DNA of 64,000 nucleotides from a bacterium (GCA_022763185.1 JALEGL010000005.1:165498-229497); one strand, 5' to 3'. Shown: positions 1 to 9,192, counted from the first letter of the stretch. Translations and numbers: made by a program. Notes: generated by a model from the sequence alone, not told the origin.

Positions 1-747
1 GACTTTTTTGGCTAAAGCTTCATCTTGGGTTAAAATCAACCCACCTCTGGGACCTCTTAAACTTTTTTGTGTCGTTGACGTTACAAAATGACAATGTGGC
101 ACAGGACTGGGATGTTCCCCACTGGCCACCAAGCCAGAAATATGAGCCATATCGCACAACAAGTAAGCATCTACTTTTTTAGCAATTTGTGCAAAACGTT
201 CAAAGTCAATGATTCTAGAATAAGCACTGGCACCACACACGATCATCTTGGGTTGATGCTTTATAGCCAAAGCTTCCACCTCATCGTAGTCAATCAACTG
301 TTCCTCTTGACTGACTCCATAGGGAATAACCTGATAAATTTTTCCAGAGAAATTCACTGGGCTACCATGGGTTAAATGACCCCCATGCGCCAAGTTCATG
401 GCCAAGATTGTATCTCCTGGTTTGAGCACAGAAAAATACACCGCCATATTGGCTTGCGCTCCAGAATGGGGCTGAACATTGGCGTATTTGCTCCCAAACA
501 ATTGTTGAGCTCTATCAATGGCTAAAGTCTCTGCCTGGTCAACCACTTCACAACCGCTGTAATAGCGCTTTCCAGGATAGCCCTCAGCATATTTATTGGT
601 CAGAGTTGACCCCATGGCTTGCATCACAGCTTTACTGGTGAAGTTTTCTGAGGCAATCATTTCAAGGTGATCTTCTTGCCTTTGGGTTTCTGCTTGCATC
701 AACTCCCAAGCAACCGGGTCACTGGTTTTAATATCTTCATTCAACAT
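1..747 (-). CDS. glyA: Serine hydroxymethyltransferase, N-terminal part (runs off left edge)
   Basis: Cytosolic PLP enzyme that converts serine and tetrahydrofolate to glycine and 5,10-methylene-THF, supplying one-carbon units. Only the first 249 codons are present and the frame is open to base 1. The start is the ATG at 747 ([16 protein letters not shown]). Clear SHMT segments are [15 protein letters not shown] near residue 30, [32 protein letters not shown], and the PLP-lysine motif [14 protein letters not shown] near residue 228. It follows rpiB in the same direction, but the 336 bp between them carry a duplicated hairpin repeat, so it may be transcribed separately from the fab genes. Confidence 0.97.
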   Translation of the reverse strand, partial: MLNEDIKTSDPVAWELMQAETQRQEDHLEMIASENFTSKAVMQAMGSTLTNKYAEGYPGKRYYSGCEVVDQAETLAIDRAQQLFGSKYANVQPHSGAQANMAVYFSVLKPGDTILAMNLAHGGHLTHGSPVNFSGKIYQVIPYGVSQEEQLIDYDEVEALAIKHQPKMIVCGASAYSRIIDFERFAQIAKKVDAYLLCDMAHISGLVASGEHPSPVPHCHFVTSTTQKSLRGPRGGLILTQDEALAKKV

Positions 748-762
748 TTATTTCCTTTCTTA

Positions 763-972
763 AGGGGAAATATTGGCCCCTTCTTTGATCAAGACGTCGG
801 TCTTGATCAAATTTAAAGCTATACTTGTGAAGAGCAAGGCTTTGCCTTGCGATGACCTAGTATAACTTATGCCGCTTTTAGCGGCCAGCACACCCAGGTC
901 GAATTCGGCACAAGGCCTCTCCTCCACCTTTCTCTTAACACCCACTTAAACTGTGAATCTTCTCCACGCGTC
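763..972. repeat. Hairpin repeat, unit 1, containing a copy of the rpiB 3' end
   Basis: Unit 1 of an imperfect tandem duplication in the glyA-rpiB gap. In order it has an AAGGGG/CCCC hairpin, a 12-bp-stem hairpin (784-795 pairing with 800-811, TTTGATCAAGAC arm), about 73 bp with two smaller hairpins (GCAAGG/CCTTGC and GCCGC/GCGGC), and an 82-bp block at 891-972. That block is identical to 1040-1121, which is the real rpiB 3' end. On the minus strand it repeats the last ten rpiB codons plus stop (VEKIHSLSGC*). No credible gene lies here; the 61-codon frame at 760-945 is translated repeat. Confidence 0.85.
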
Positions 973-983
973 CTGCCTTCTTC

Positions 984-1121
984 AAGGGGGGATCTTCCCC
1001 CCTTCTTTGATCAAGACGCGGTCTTGATCAAATTCATCCCACCCAGGTCGAATTCGGCACAAGGCCTCTCCTCCACCTTTCTCTTAACACCCACTTAAAC
1101 TGTGAATCTTCTCCACGCGTC
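984..1121. repeat. Hairpin repeat, unit 2, overlapping the rpiB 3' end
   Basis: Second unit of the same duplication. It has a GGGGGG/CCCCCC hairpin at 986-1002, a perfect 12-bp inverted repeat at 1006-1017 and 1021-1032 with a 3-base loop, and the 82-bp block at 1040-1121 that includes the genuine rpiB stop codon. It lacks the 73-bp spacer found in unit 1. A diverged fragment of the same block (TCGGCACAA..CCTCTCCTC) lies at about 3304-3324, upstream of acpP. Confidence 0.85.
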
Positions 1122-1557
1122 TTTGGTGTCTGCCGCCTTCAAAGTCGGTGTTTAAAAATATTTTGAGCAGGTTTTTTGCGGTTGCTTGATCGATCACTCT
1201 TGATCCAAAACACACTACATTGGCGTCATTGTGTTGACGGCTCATCTGGGTTTCAAACTCAGACTGAACCAATGCTGCGCGAATACCTTTGTACTTGTTT
1301 GCCGCAATACTTATTCCAATGCCTGTGCCACAAAGCAATACACCAACATGTTGAGGGTTTTTGATCACTTCTTTACACACTTTTTGAGCATAATCAGGGT
1401 AATCCACAGAACTTTCATCATGGGTCCCCATATCCACTAGCTGATCTGGTGCGTAGTGCAAGTCATGCTTAAGATAGTCAATAAGCCCTTTTTTTAATTC
1501 AAAGGCCGCATGATCACCGCCAATATAAATTTTTTTAGGCTGTATTTTCATAGACAT
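1084..1557 (-). CDS. rpiB: Ribose-5-phosphate isomerase B
   Basis: RpiB/LacAB-family sugar-phosphate isomerase interconverting ribose 5-phosphate and ribulose 5-phosphate in the pentose phosphate pathway. Family motifs are IYIGGDHAAFELKKGL at the N-terminus and GVLLCGTGIGISIAANKY in the middle; C-terminal HQRRVEKIHSL is also typical. About 157 residues is normal. I take the ATG at 1557, which overlaps the fabF stop as TGATG and suggests translational coupling; a TTG at 1560 and an ATG at 1551 are alternatives. Its last codons are duplicated downstream at 891-972. Confidence 0.95.
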   Translation of the reverse strand: MSMKIQPKKIYIGGDHAAFELKKGLIDYLKHDLHYAPDQLVDMGTHDESSVDYPDYAQKVCKEVIKNPQHVGVLLCGTGIGISIAANKYKGIRAALVQSEFETQMSRQHNDANVVCFGSRVIDQATAKNLLKIFLNTDFEGGRHQRRVEKIHSLSGC

Positions 1558-2795
1558 CAAGAAAACTTTTTAAAAATCAAACAACCGTTGGTTCCACCAA
1601 AACCAAAAGAATTACTCAACACGGCTTCAACTTTATGCTGTTGTGCTTCATTAGGAACATAATCCAAATCACACGCTGGATCTGGTGTTGTGTAATTGAT
1701 GGTTGGAGGCACAAATTGATGATGAATACTTAACACACTGTACACAGCCTCTACACCACCTGCTGCACCCAACAAGTGACCTGTCATAGACTTGGTTGAG
1801 CTTACTTTAAGTTGCTTGGCATGATCTTTAAATAAGGCCTTAATAGCCGCGGTTTCTCCAGCATCATTGAGTTGGGTTGAGGTTCCATGGGCATTGATAT
1901 AATCTAAATCATCCGTATTCATCTGTGCATCAGTCAATGCTGCTTGCATACAGCGAATTGCGCCTTCTCCATCAGGGGAAGGCGCGGTCATATGGTGTGC
2001 ATCTGCACTCATGCCATAGCCCGCAAGTTCTGCATAAATCCTTGCACCTCTTTTTTGAGCGTGCTCTAAGCTTTCTAAAACAACAATACCTGCACCTTCA
2101 CCCATAACAAAACCATCTCTGTCTAAATCAAATGGACGACTGGCAAGTTCTGGTTCATCGTTACGTTTAGATAATGCGCGCATGGCACCAAAACCGCCAA
2201 CTGCTAAAGGCGATATGGTTGATTCTGTACCACCAGCAATCATCACATCGGCGTCACCACGTTCTATTATTTTTGCAGCATCGCCAATATTATGGGTGCC
2301 CGTTGTACATGCTGTTACGGTACAAGCATTGGGGCCCTTTGCACCCAAAGCAATAGAAATCTGACCTGGAGCCAAGTTGGCAATAATTTTTGGAATAAAA
2401 AATGGAGAAACTCTCCTAGGTCCTTTTTCCAAAATGGTTTTATGGGTTTCTTCAATGGTGCCGATACCCCCTAAACCTGCTCCAACCATAACACCCACAC
2501 GCTCTGCATTAGCATCATTAATCTCTAGGCCAGAGTCTTGATGAGCCATCAAAGCTGCTGTTAATGAATACTGAATAAACAGATCCATTTGCTTGATGCT
2601 TTTTGGATCTATACTTTGCGTTGGATCATAACCTTTAACTTCAGCTGCAATTTGGGTGGTGTATTGCTCACAGTCAAAGCGAGTAATTTTTCCAACACCA
2701 CTTTTACCCGATTGAATGGCTAACAGGTTCTCTTCAACATTTAAGCCCAGAGGGGTAATCGTACCCAGACCTGTTACAACGACTCTTTTTTTCAT
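1557..2795 (-). CDS. fabF: Beta-ketoacyl-ACP synthase II
   Basis: KAS II, the condensing enzyme that elongates acyl-ACP with malonyl-ACP in type II fatty acid synthesis. Thiolase fold with the active-site Cys in [13 protein letters not shown], and the two catalytic His in [11 protein letters not shown] and [13 protein letters not shown]. The start is the ATG at 2795 ([17 protein letters not shown]), preceded by GGAGAGAAT. An upstream in-frame extension to 2861 does not look like FabF. At 412 residues the length is typical. It sits between acpP and rpiB and its stop overlaps the rpiB start by one base. Confidence 0.97.
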   Translation of the reverse strand: MKKRVVVTGLGTITPLGLNVEENLLAIQSGKSGVGKITRFDCEQYTTQIAAEVKGYDPTQSIDPKSIKQMDLFIQYSLTAALMAHQDSGLEINDANAERVGVMVGAGLGGIGTIEETHKTILEKGPRRVSPFFIPKIIANLAPGQISIALGAKGPNACTVTACTTGTHNIGDAAKIIERGDADVMIAGGTESTISPLAVGGFGAMRALSKRNDEPELASRPFDLDRDGFVMGEGAGIVVLESLEHAQKRGARIYAELAGYGMSADAHHMTAPSPDGEGAIRCMQAALTDAQMNTDDLDYINAHGTSTQLNDAGETAAIKALFKDHAKQLKVSSTKSMTGHLLGAAGGVEAVYSVLSIHHQFVPPTINYTTPDPACDLDYVPNEAQQHKVEAVLSNSFGFGGTNGCLIFKKFS

Positions 2796-2922
2796 ATTCT
2801 CTCTCCAAGCTGCATAAATCTTACACCGAAACCAAATAAAAAAATCATTGGAATACAACAATTGCGGTGCTGTTAAAGTATAACAACACCATCAACAATA
2901 GCTGAAAACAATTGAAAAAGAA

Positions 2923-3168
2923 TTAAGCTGCTTGGTTTTTTTCGATGTAATCAATAACATCGCCAACTTTTAAAATATTCTCTGCTTCCTCATCAGGAAT
3001 TTCCATTTCAAAAGCTTCTTCCATAGCCATCACCAACTCTACAACATCCAATGAATCAGCACCCAAGTCATCAATGAAAGATTTTTCATTGGCAATATCA
3101 TCTGCATCAACGTTAAGTTGCTCAACAATGATTTCATATACTTTGCTTTGGATTTCTTCTTTTGTCAT
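2923..3168 (-). CDS. acpP: Acyl carrier protein
   Basis: Small acidic carrier (81 residues) that holds growing acyl chains on a 4'-phosphopantetheine arm. The attachment Ser is residue 39 in [19 protein letters not shown], and [16 protein letters not shown] is the usual helix III region. An AGGAGAATGAA leader precedes the ATG at 3168. It lies between fabG and fabF as in most bacteria. The 270 bp upstream, before fabG's end, hold no gene but include a diverged piece of the rpiB-downstream repeat at about 3304-3324. Confidence 0.98.
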   Translation of the reverse strand: MTKEEIQSKVYEIIVEQLNVDADDIANEKSFIDDLGADSLDVVELVMAMEEAFEMEIPDEEAENILKVGDVIDYIEKNQAA

Positions 3169-3438
3169 TTCATTCTCCTCTGTTTGTTATTGGGAAAAAA
3201 TGCTTTTCCCTCTTATCGGGCCTTGCAAAAGATATTCTCACTCATTCCTCACAAGAACATCTAAAAACTTGGTTTCCGATAATTTACTCTTTTGCAGTCG
3301 GAGTCGGCACAAAACCTCTCCTCTAGCAACCTTTTATAGACCTAGTCTACATTTCTCAAAAATAAATTTTTTCTACACTCTCTTTATAATATATTTGAAA
3401 CGATTCAAATTTTTTACCCATTAATCATGGAATCTTTT

Positions 3439-4182
3439 TTAGATATACAAACCCCCATTGATGGACAATGTGTGACCCGTAATATAGCCTGCTTCCCTAG
3501 AAGCCAAGTATTTTACTGCACCGGCTATTTCTTCAGGCTCAGCCCAACGATTTAAAGGAATATCTTTTAAAAATCTTTCTCTCTGCTCATCTGTTAAAGC
3601 CATGGTCATCTCTGTTCTAACATAGCCCGGAGCCACTGCATTGACTGTAATGTTTCTTGAAGCAAGTTCTTTAGCCAAAGACTTCATCAAGCCCAACATA
3701 CCCGCTTTAGAGGCTGCATACATGCTTTGACCTGGGTTACCCATTTCACCAACCACAGAGCTAACATAAATGATGCGTCCATTATTTTTTCTGCGCATCA
3801 TTGACTTAACCGCAAATTTGCTGCACAAAAATGCCCCGGTAAGATTGGTTTGCATGACTTTATCCCAATCTTCATACTTAGCACGTAATATCAACTGATC
3901 AACAGAAACACCGGCATTGTTCACCAAAACATCAACACCACCAAACTCTTTGGTGATCTGTGCTATGGCTTGCTCAACTTGCGCTGCATCAGCAACATCA
4001 AAACCAATGGCTTGAGCATTTCCACCTTGCTCAATAATACCATCAACCACTGCTTGCGCTTGATTTTTATTGCTCCGATAATTAACTAAAACTGTGTGCT
4101 GACCATCAGCAAAAGCATTAGCAATAGCGCTGCCAATACCTTTGGACGCTCCAGTAACCAGTACAATTCTTGAATCTGTCAT
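3439..4182 (-). CDS. fabG: 3-oxoacyl-ACP reductase
   Basis: NADPH-dependent short-chain dehydrogenase that reduces 3-oxoacyl-ACP in fatty acid elongation. It has the Rossmann motif VTGASKGIGSAIA at residues 9-21, NNAGVS in the middle, the catalytic Ser in IIYVSSVVGEMGN, and Tyr/Lys in MYAASKAGM. C-terminal YITGHTLSINGGLYI is typical of FabG. Length 247 is normal. It lies 35 bp downstream of rpmF; the plsX, fabH and fabD genes that usually separate the two are not here. Confidence 0.95.
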   Translation of the reverse strand: MTDSRIVLVTGASKGIGSAIANAFADGQHTVLVNYRSNKNQAQAVVDGIIEQGGNAQAIGFDVADAAQVEQAIAQITKEFGGVDVLVNNAGVSVDQLILRAKYEDWDKVMQTNLTGAFLCSKFAVKSMMRRKNNGRIIYVSSVVGEMGNPGQSMYAASKAGMLGLMKSLAKELASRNITVNAVAPGYVRTEMTMALTDEQRERFLKDIPLNRWAEPEEIAGAVKYLASREAGYITGHTLSINGGLYI

Positions 4183-4217
4183 ATCTGCCAGATCTTAAAC
4201 AATCGCTTGCAATCAAC

Positions 4218-4403
4218 CTAGTCTAAAGCAATTTGTACAGCTTCTTTGCCTTTGTAAAAGCCACATTCAGCGCACACATGATGCAACTGAACAGGCTCAT
4301 TGCATTGTGGGCAATTGTGAATATTGCTAGGAACAGTTAGCGCATGATGAGAACGACGCATGTTGCGCTTGGATTTAGATGTTTTTTTCTTAGGTACCGC
4401 CAT
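4218..4403 (-). CDS. rpmF: 50S ribosomal protein L32
   Basis: Small (61 residues) zinc-ribbon protein of the large ribosomal subunit. It starts [20 protein letters not shown] and carries paired zinc-binding cysteines in CPQCNEPV and [11 protein letters not shown]. An AAAGAGGT ribosome-binding site precedes the ATG at 4403. Linkage with an upstream DUF177 gene and downstream fatty-acid genes is the classical bacterial arrangement. Confidence 0.97.
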   Translation of the reverse strand: MAVPKKKTSKSKRNMRRSHHALTVPSNIHNCPQCNEPVQLHHVCAECGFYKGKEAVQIALD

Positions 4404-4481
4404 GGTTTTTTACCTCTTTAAAATTTAAACGTTCAGGCTTGTCTTTAAAACTTTACCTTGTAACAAATGATTTAAAGCGCA

Positions 4482-4510
4482 TAAATACCCATAATTGTTT
4501 TATTTTTCAA
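4482..4510 (-). promoter_or_regulatory. Possible sigma-70 promoter upstream of rpmF
   Basis: On the minus strand TTGAAA (4510-4505) is followed after 17 bases by TATTTA (4487-4482). The -35 and the spacing are good but the -10 is weak. It would start a transcript into rpmF-fabG-acpP-fabF. The 179-bp gap to the DUF177 gene makes a promoter here plausible. Confidence 0.4.
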
Positions 4511-4582
4511 GTTTATTTTTATGAATTTAAGGCTATAGACCATTATTCACAAAACGGCTATTTTACCTCTAAGACCTTGATT

Positions 4583-5155
4583 TTATTTCTTTTTATCAAC
4601 TTTACTGTTCTTTTTGCAACGATGCTCATCTTCAATTTTTTCACCACAATCACCACACAAACCTTTACACAGCTCTGAACAAACATAGCGCATGGGTAAA
4701 TTTAATAAAATCTGCTCGCGTATAATATGCGCCAGATCAATTTCTTCATTTGAAAAAAAAACCAAACCTTCTTGTGCTTGCTCAAAATCATCGTCTTGCG
4801 GGACTGCATTACTCTGGCGAGCTCGCTTTTTTTTACTTACGCCACTGGCTTTTCTTGCTTGCTCTTGTCGGCGGGCACACATGATAAAAAAATGTTCTTG
4901 ATAAGGATAATCAAAATGTTGCCCACAACGCGAACACAAGGCTTCAATTAAACAATCAACACTCCCCTGTAACTCAACATCATCCAAACGATGTTTTTGT
5001 CTCAACTCAGCATGGCAATGTGCCGGATGAATGAAATTCTCATCAGCTACAAACTGACTACTTTGATATCCTTCACCATGTAAAACGTCAGGACTGATAT
5101 CAAAATCTAGAATCAAAGGTTTGTTATGGGGAATCATTCTTAATTTAATCAACAT
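4583..5155 (-). CDS. YceD/DUF177 family protein
   Basis: DUF177 (YceD-like) protein, usually encoded just before rpmF; bacterial and plant homologues are linked to 23S rRNA accumulation, though the biochemical role is unsettled. Seen here: the CSRCGQHFDYPYQ cysteine pair at mid-protein and the C-terminal NLPMRYVCSELCKGLCGDCG signature. I prefer the ATG at 5155 (MLIKLRMIPHNKPL) to the ATG at 5197, because 5197 directly abuts the T-tract of a terminator. A basic stretch (SKKKRARQS) lies between the two cysteine regions. Confidence 0.85.
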   Translation of the reverse strand: MLIKLRMIPHNKPLILDFDISPDVLHGEGYQSSQFVADENFIHPAHCHAELRQKHRLDDVELQGSVDCLIEALCSRCGQHFDYPYQEHFFIMCARRQEQARKASGVSKKKRARQSNAVPQDDDFEQAQEGLVFFSNEEIDLAHIIREQILLNLPMRYVCSELCKGLCGDCGEKIEDEHRCKKNSKVDKKK

Positions 5156-5199
5156 AGTATGCGCTCTAGCTTTAAACGCACGCTTCGTCAAGCCCATAA

Positions 5200-5232
5200 A
5201 AAAAGCCAGAAGCTCTTAAAGCTCTGGCTTTT
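5200..5232 (-). terminator. Rho-independent terminator of the 5258-6502 lipoprotein gene
   Basis: Strong hairpin with AAAAGCCAGA and TCTGGCTTTT arms around a TTAAA loop, followed on the minus strand by seven T residues that run up to the possible DUF177 start at 5197. It separates the lipoprotein/barrel operon from the ribosomal/fab genes. Confidence 0.85.
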
Positions 5233-5257
5233 CCCCGATAAAATTTAACTTTATTAT

Positions 5258-6502
5258 TTATGCATCTTTTTTCTTAGCCGAAACCACAACTTTAGATGTT
5301 GCATCAGATGTTGCAAAAACACAATAATTACCTCCGGCATCATCAAGAACGGGTGAAGCGTATAAGTATCCACGCTGAACAACCATATTGTATTCTCCAG
5401 GAGCCACGCCCTCTAACTGAAAAGCAACGCCAACTTGACCTTCATCCAATACATGGTAACGAACAGGGTTCAGTTTATCTTCTTTATTGGCATGCTCTAA
5501 GGTTACAGTAATATAAGCTGTTTTTGTTTCAGGCGGTAAATCACCGCGTTGACCAATACCAAACTCAAGCACTTTGCCCTCTTCTACATTCATCACCGTT
5601 GCCAATGTAGCTTCTTTACTTTCTACATCTGCTGGAACCATATAAAGACCATAAAAGCCTTTTTTACCAAAAGTGAAGTGTGTAAAGTCACCAACACCAA
5701 AACCACTGGTTTCTTCACCATAAACAACAGCTCTTCCTTGACTGTTCCGTTGACCAAAGCCAATAACTTGCTTGTCTTTCTCAGGAATATTTCCCAAATA
5801 ATAATTCTTTAAACGCTCACCTTCACCTCTGACTAAATCAAGAGAATAGGTTTGATCCAAGTTTAATGACTCCACTGGATCAGCTTCTTTAGCAACAGCT
5901 TCTTCCTCGCCTTCGTCAGCTTCTTCTTCCTCTTCACCTTCGTCAGCCTCTTCTGGCACCGCTTCTTTTTCAGCTTCAGTCATTGTACTTCTATTTGCTT
6001 GATCCAAAATAGCCCTCAAGCCTAAGGCTTTAGCTTGCTCTAAAGGCTCTCCCTCAGAAATCATATTTTTTGCTGCTTTATTACCATTGAAAAACTTTGC
6101 CACCACAACCGTTTCTTTGGCTGCAAAAGGAATGTCTGGCTTAGCATTCTTAGGAAATGTCTCTTCACCTTTATCAAAGCCTAAAACGTGGAAGGGATTT
6201 ACCTCTTCATAGTCCCATGCCTCGCTGGTAAAGTACGCTTTTCCAGAAGCAAAAATCGCGCCCTGATGTTTAGCTATACCACTGACATCATTGACCACGT
6301 CAATTTCTGCTACACCTCGTTCACAGCCTCCTGCTGCTGAAAGTTTGGCTGAAAAGCCTTCACTTCCAGGAATCACAATAGGCTTAGCTTTTTTCAAGTT
6401 TTTCATTTCACTTGTTCCGGGGGTTTGTACCAATGTACAACTGCTTAAAAACAGCCCTGTTACACAAGCGCCCATCAACAATTTTATCTGTATTTTATTC
6501 AT
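5258..6502 (-). CDS. Exported acidic lipoprotein of unknown function
   Basis: A 414-residue lipoprotein: signal MNKIQIKLLMGACVTGLFL followed by lipobox LSSC with Cys22. Residues about 185-212 form a Glu/Asp/Ala-rich tract with repeats of EEADEGEEE, probably a flexible or cation-binding spacer between two globular parts. I do not recognise the family. It starts 23 bp after the outer-membrane barrel gene upstream, so the two are very likely co-transcribed and may form a barrel plus periplasmic or surface lipoprotein pair. A clear terminator follows. Confidence 0.8.
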   Translation of the reverse strand: MNKIQIKLLMGACVTGLFLSSCTLVQTPGTSEMKNLKKAKPIVIPGSEGFSAKLSAAGGCERGVAEIDVVNDVSGIAKHQGAIFASGKAYFTSEAWDYEEVNPFHVLGFDKGEETFPKNAKPDIPFAAKETVVVAKFFNGNKAAKNMISEGEPLEQAKALGLRAILDQANRSTMTEAEKEAVPEEADEGEEEEEADEGEEEAVAKEADPVESLNLDQTYSLDLVRGEGERLKNYYLGNIPEKDKQVIGFGQRNSQGRAVVYGEETSGFGVGDFTHFTFGKKGFYGLYMVPADVESKEATLATVMNVEEGKVLEFGIGQRGDLPPETKTAYITVTLEHANKEDKLNPVRYHVLDEGQVGVAFQLEGVAPGEYNMVVQRGYLYASPVLDDAGGNYCVFATSDATSKVVVSAKKKDA

Positions 6503-6525
6503 ATTCCTACACCCTCTTTGATCAA

Positions 6526-7830
6526 TTAAAATGTATAACTTAGGTTCATGTTAAATAAGTTGCCTTTGGTTGTACTGGTGACATAGTTATCTTTATTGCT
6601 GCTATCGGTTTGTATTCTGTATGCCACACTTGCTGACATAGAATCATTGATTTTTTGAGTAAATCCTAGCATATGTCTAAACCTTCTATTGGCTTTAAAT
6701 TTATTACCTTCTAAAGCGTGATCATACGTTCTCTGACGGATACGAAGCTCATAAGACACTTTTCCACCTTCCCACCAAGGTAAAATTTGTGTTACTTTAG
6801 GTCTTAAAAAATGCCCTTTCCATTCCGAATTTGGATTGTTTGAAAACACTTTAAAGGCATAACGGTAGTTCAACCTTAAAGAAGTGGACTCATTGGGACT
6901 CCAATCCGCAGTAAAGCCTAACTTATTTTCTATCCAAGCAAGATCCGCTGTAGGGTTGGCCAAACCAAAATTACCCAAGTCGTCGGTATTGGCGCCAAAT
7001 ACTGAATCTGAAAGCGCTCCTCCACCAAAGTCATCAACATCAAAATCACCACCAATGCTGTCTATTAAAGAAACATCGGCATTCAACATTTGGAAGTAAT
7101 CGAAGTAATAGGTTAGTGACAATGTAGTTTTGTCATCCAACTTCATTTTTGCTGTAGGTGAAGACAACAAGACTAAATAATTGTCAGCGCCGCTATCTTC
7201 TCCAGACAATAAAAACCACTCACCGTACATCCCAAAGTTGTAGCTCCATTGTTCATTAATTTTGCCATCAAATCCTAAATTAACAACATTGGTAAAACCG
7301 CGCTGAGCAGGATCTTCTTTATCTAAATATTCTTGCCAGGCAAACTCATAACTTAAACTCATGTTTAGCGCTTTTTTAGAATCGGTAACCAGCTTGGTGC
7401 TTAAATTAACATTGGGTGAAACTTGAAAATACTCTCTTTTATGACCATTGAGATAACCAAAACCAATGGGCGTTAATTTTACACCCGCACCAAAATTAAG
7501 ACCATTAATGGCGCCCTCAACAGGCTCCTCTTTGATGGCTGCTGCAGGAGGTGCAACATCAACCACACCACCTACCGTAATAGGGGCATTCGTGCTATTT
7601 AAATTAGTATTCTGCTCAAGCACGGTATCTTCTGTGATGGGCATGCTTTGTCGAACTTGTTTAACCACCGGCTCAGTGCTAACTTCTTCGCTAGGTAAAA
7701 ACAAACGCTTTTCTTCTTCACTCATTTCCTGCACTGTAATAACAGGAAGCTCTTCTGAAGGCTGGGCGATGACCAAAGAACCTGCAAAAAAACTCAAAAT
7801 TAAACTCAATGATAACAACTTTTTATCCAT
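6526..7830 (-). CDS. Putative outer-membrane beta-barrel protein
   Basis: A 434-residue exported protein. Signal peptide MDKKLLSLSLILSFFAGSLVIA, then a Pro/Val/Glu-rich N-terminal segment (about 24-110), then alternating amphipathic strands typical of a barrel, ending NLFNMNLSYTF with the terminal Phe used by the Bam machinery. Segments such as SLSYEFAWQEYLD and SLRLNYRYAFKVF look like transmembrane strands. No specific porin family is recognised. It is first in an operon with the downstream acidic lipoprotein. Confidence 0.75.
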   Translation of the reverse strand: MDKKLLSLSLILSFFAGSLVIAQPSEELPVITVQEMSEEEKRLFLPSEEVSTEPVVKQVRQSMPITEDTVLEQNTNLNSTNAPITVGGVVDVAPPAAAIKEEPVEGAINGLNFGAGVKLTPIGFGYLNGHKREYFQVSPNVNLSTKLVTDSKKALNMSLSYEFAWQEYLDKEDPAQRGFTNVVNLGFDGKINEQWSYNFGMYGEWFLLSGEDSGADNYLVLLSSPTAKMKLDDKTTLSLTYYFDYFQMLNADVSLIDSIGGDFDVDDFGGGALSDSVFGANTDDLGNFGLANPTADLAWIENKLGFTADWSPNESTSLRLNYRYAFKVFSNNPNSEWKGHFLRPKVTQILPWWEGGKVSYELRIRQRTYDHALEGNKFKANRRFRHMLGFTQKINDSMSASVAYRIQTDSSNKDNYVTSTTKGNLFNMNLSYTF

Positions 7831-8182
7831 TTTTTTACCTCATTAACGTATGTATACACTGCAGCTAACACATTGCACAATTATCTTCAAGCATAAAATT
7901 ACACACTGCTTCATTTTTTGTAACACTATTAATCTGCACATGTTCCCGCTATTAAAAAGCAATTGCTGTGCCAGCACACAATATTCATAAGGTATTGATT
8001 TTTTTAGATTAAAAGAATGGCGTTGTATCTTTTTGCGGCAAAGCTGTCGCAACAGCAGTGTCCCTATAAATTGCTTTAAGAAAAAAATTAATATTTTTAA
8101 TGATTTATTTTAATATTATAAAAATAGCAAATACTGCCAATCACTATAGCAATTAAATTCAATGACTTTTAAATTTATTATC
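7831..8182. other. AT-rich intergenic region, no gene seen
   Basis: 352 bp between the barrel gene and sppA. It must hold the leader and promoter of the barrel-lipoprotein operon at its left end and the 3' flank of sppA at its right end. The part from 8080 to 8160 is almost pure A/T. The 69-codon frame at 7843-8052 has no ribosome-binding site or protein-like composition. Confidence 0.6.
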
Positions 8183-9055
8183 TTACTGAACGTAGCGGTA
8201 TTCGACTTGGCTTTGTTTGTCTTGAGTTAACAATTTAGACAAAAAAGTCTTGCCAAAAACCTTGGCAAAAAAACTGTCATCTTCTTTGGGAGGATAAATG
8301 GCTTGAATATCTTTTTCTTTAATATTCGCCAACTTAGCCGCTGCTTTAATGGCATACTCTAAGCCACCCAACTCATCCACCAATTTAACTTGTTTTGCCT
8401 GGCGACCTGAATAGACTCGACCATCAGCCAAATTACTAACCGTTGCTTTATCCAATTTTCTGCCTTGGGCAATGGCCTCAATAAACTGATCATGCATATC
8501 GTCCATCATATCTTGCATGATTTTTCTCTCTTCTGGCCGCAAGTTACGCAAAGGTGAACCAATATCTTTATTTTTACCGGCTTTAATCAATTCCCAGCGA
8601 ATGTTCAACTTTTTCAAAGCATCGCCAAAAATAAAGTAATTGGCAATCACACCAATGGAACCCGTTATGGTTCCTGGATTGGCAATAATTTTTTCTGCTG
8701 GAGCTGCAATATAATAACCTCCAGATGCTGCGACATCTCCCATAGAGACCACGACTTTTTTACCTTTATTGATGCGTTTAATTTCATCATGAATTTCCTG
8801 AGATGAACCCACAACGCCACCAGGAGAGTTGACTCGCAAAACAATGGCTTTAACCTCTTTTTTTTCTTCATATTTTTTCAATAATTTTACAGTATCCATT
8901 GAGCCATCAATAGCGCCTTGAACTTCTACAACTGCTATATTGCCATCGGGGTTGGCATCCCCCTTTAAAATAGCAACAATCATCCCCAATTCAATAACAA
9001 TACCTAAAAGAAAAATAACAATAAAAAACCTTGAAAAACCGCTTCTGTTGGACAT
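8183..9055 (-). CDS. sppA: Signal peptide peptidase SppA (short form)
   Basis: Membrane-bound serine protease that degrades cleaved signal peptides. One N-terminal transmembrane helix (about residues 9-30), then the S49 fold: VLRVNSPGGVVGSSQEI, nucleophile Ser111 in MGDVAASGGYY, ANPGTITGSIGVI, and Lys163 in AGKNKDIGSPLR. The Ser-Lys spacing of 52 matches the Ser147/Lys199 pair of the Bacillus short form. At 290 residues it has a single protease domain, unlike the long E. coli type. It lies downstream of rpsA but beyond a strong terminator. Confidence 0.95.
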   Translation of the reverse strand: MSNRSGFSRFFIVIFLLGIVIELGMIVAILKGDANPDGNIAVVEVQGAIDGSMDTVKLLKKYEEKKEVKAIVLRVNSPGGVVGSSQEIHDEIKRINKGKKVVVSMGDVAASGGYYIAAPAEKIIANPGTITGSIGVIANYFIFGDALKKLNIRWELIKAGKNKDIGSPLRNLRPEERKIMQDMMDDMHDQFIEAIAQGRKLDKATVSNLADGRVYSGRQAKQVKLVDELGGLEYAIKAAAKLANIKEKDIQAIYPPKEDDSFFAKVFGKTFLSKLLTQDKQSQVEYRYVQ

Positions 9056-9120
9056 GCCGCCTATTGTGACCTTTTTATCAAAGAGGTCAACTTATTCAGC
9101 TGTTCGTGATTAAAATTATA

Positions 9121-9153
9121 AAAAAAGGGGCACGCCTTTGATGCGTGCCCCTT
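9121..9153 (-). terminator. Terminator of rpsA
   Basis: Hairpin with nine-base GGGGCACGC and GCGTGCCCC arms, followed on the minus strand by a run of T. It lies about 40 bp after the rpsA stop and separates rpsA from sppA. Confidence 0.9.
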
Positions 9154-9192
9154 ATTAAGAAGAATAGCTATGAATAACTAATAACAAGCTAT

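Noticed and set aside
900-912. GAATTCGGCAC-type sequence resembling an EcoRI cDNA adapter
   Set aside because: The two copies belong to an 82-bp block that includes genuine rpiB codons, and a diverged relative occurs at 3304-3324, so a cloning artefact is unlikely; read data would settle it.
760-945. 61-codon minus-strand frame in the glyA-rpiB gap
   Set aside because: It is a translation of the hairpin repeat, with no ribosome-binding site and a fragment of rpiB downstream sequence inside it.
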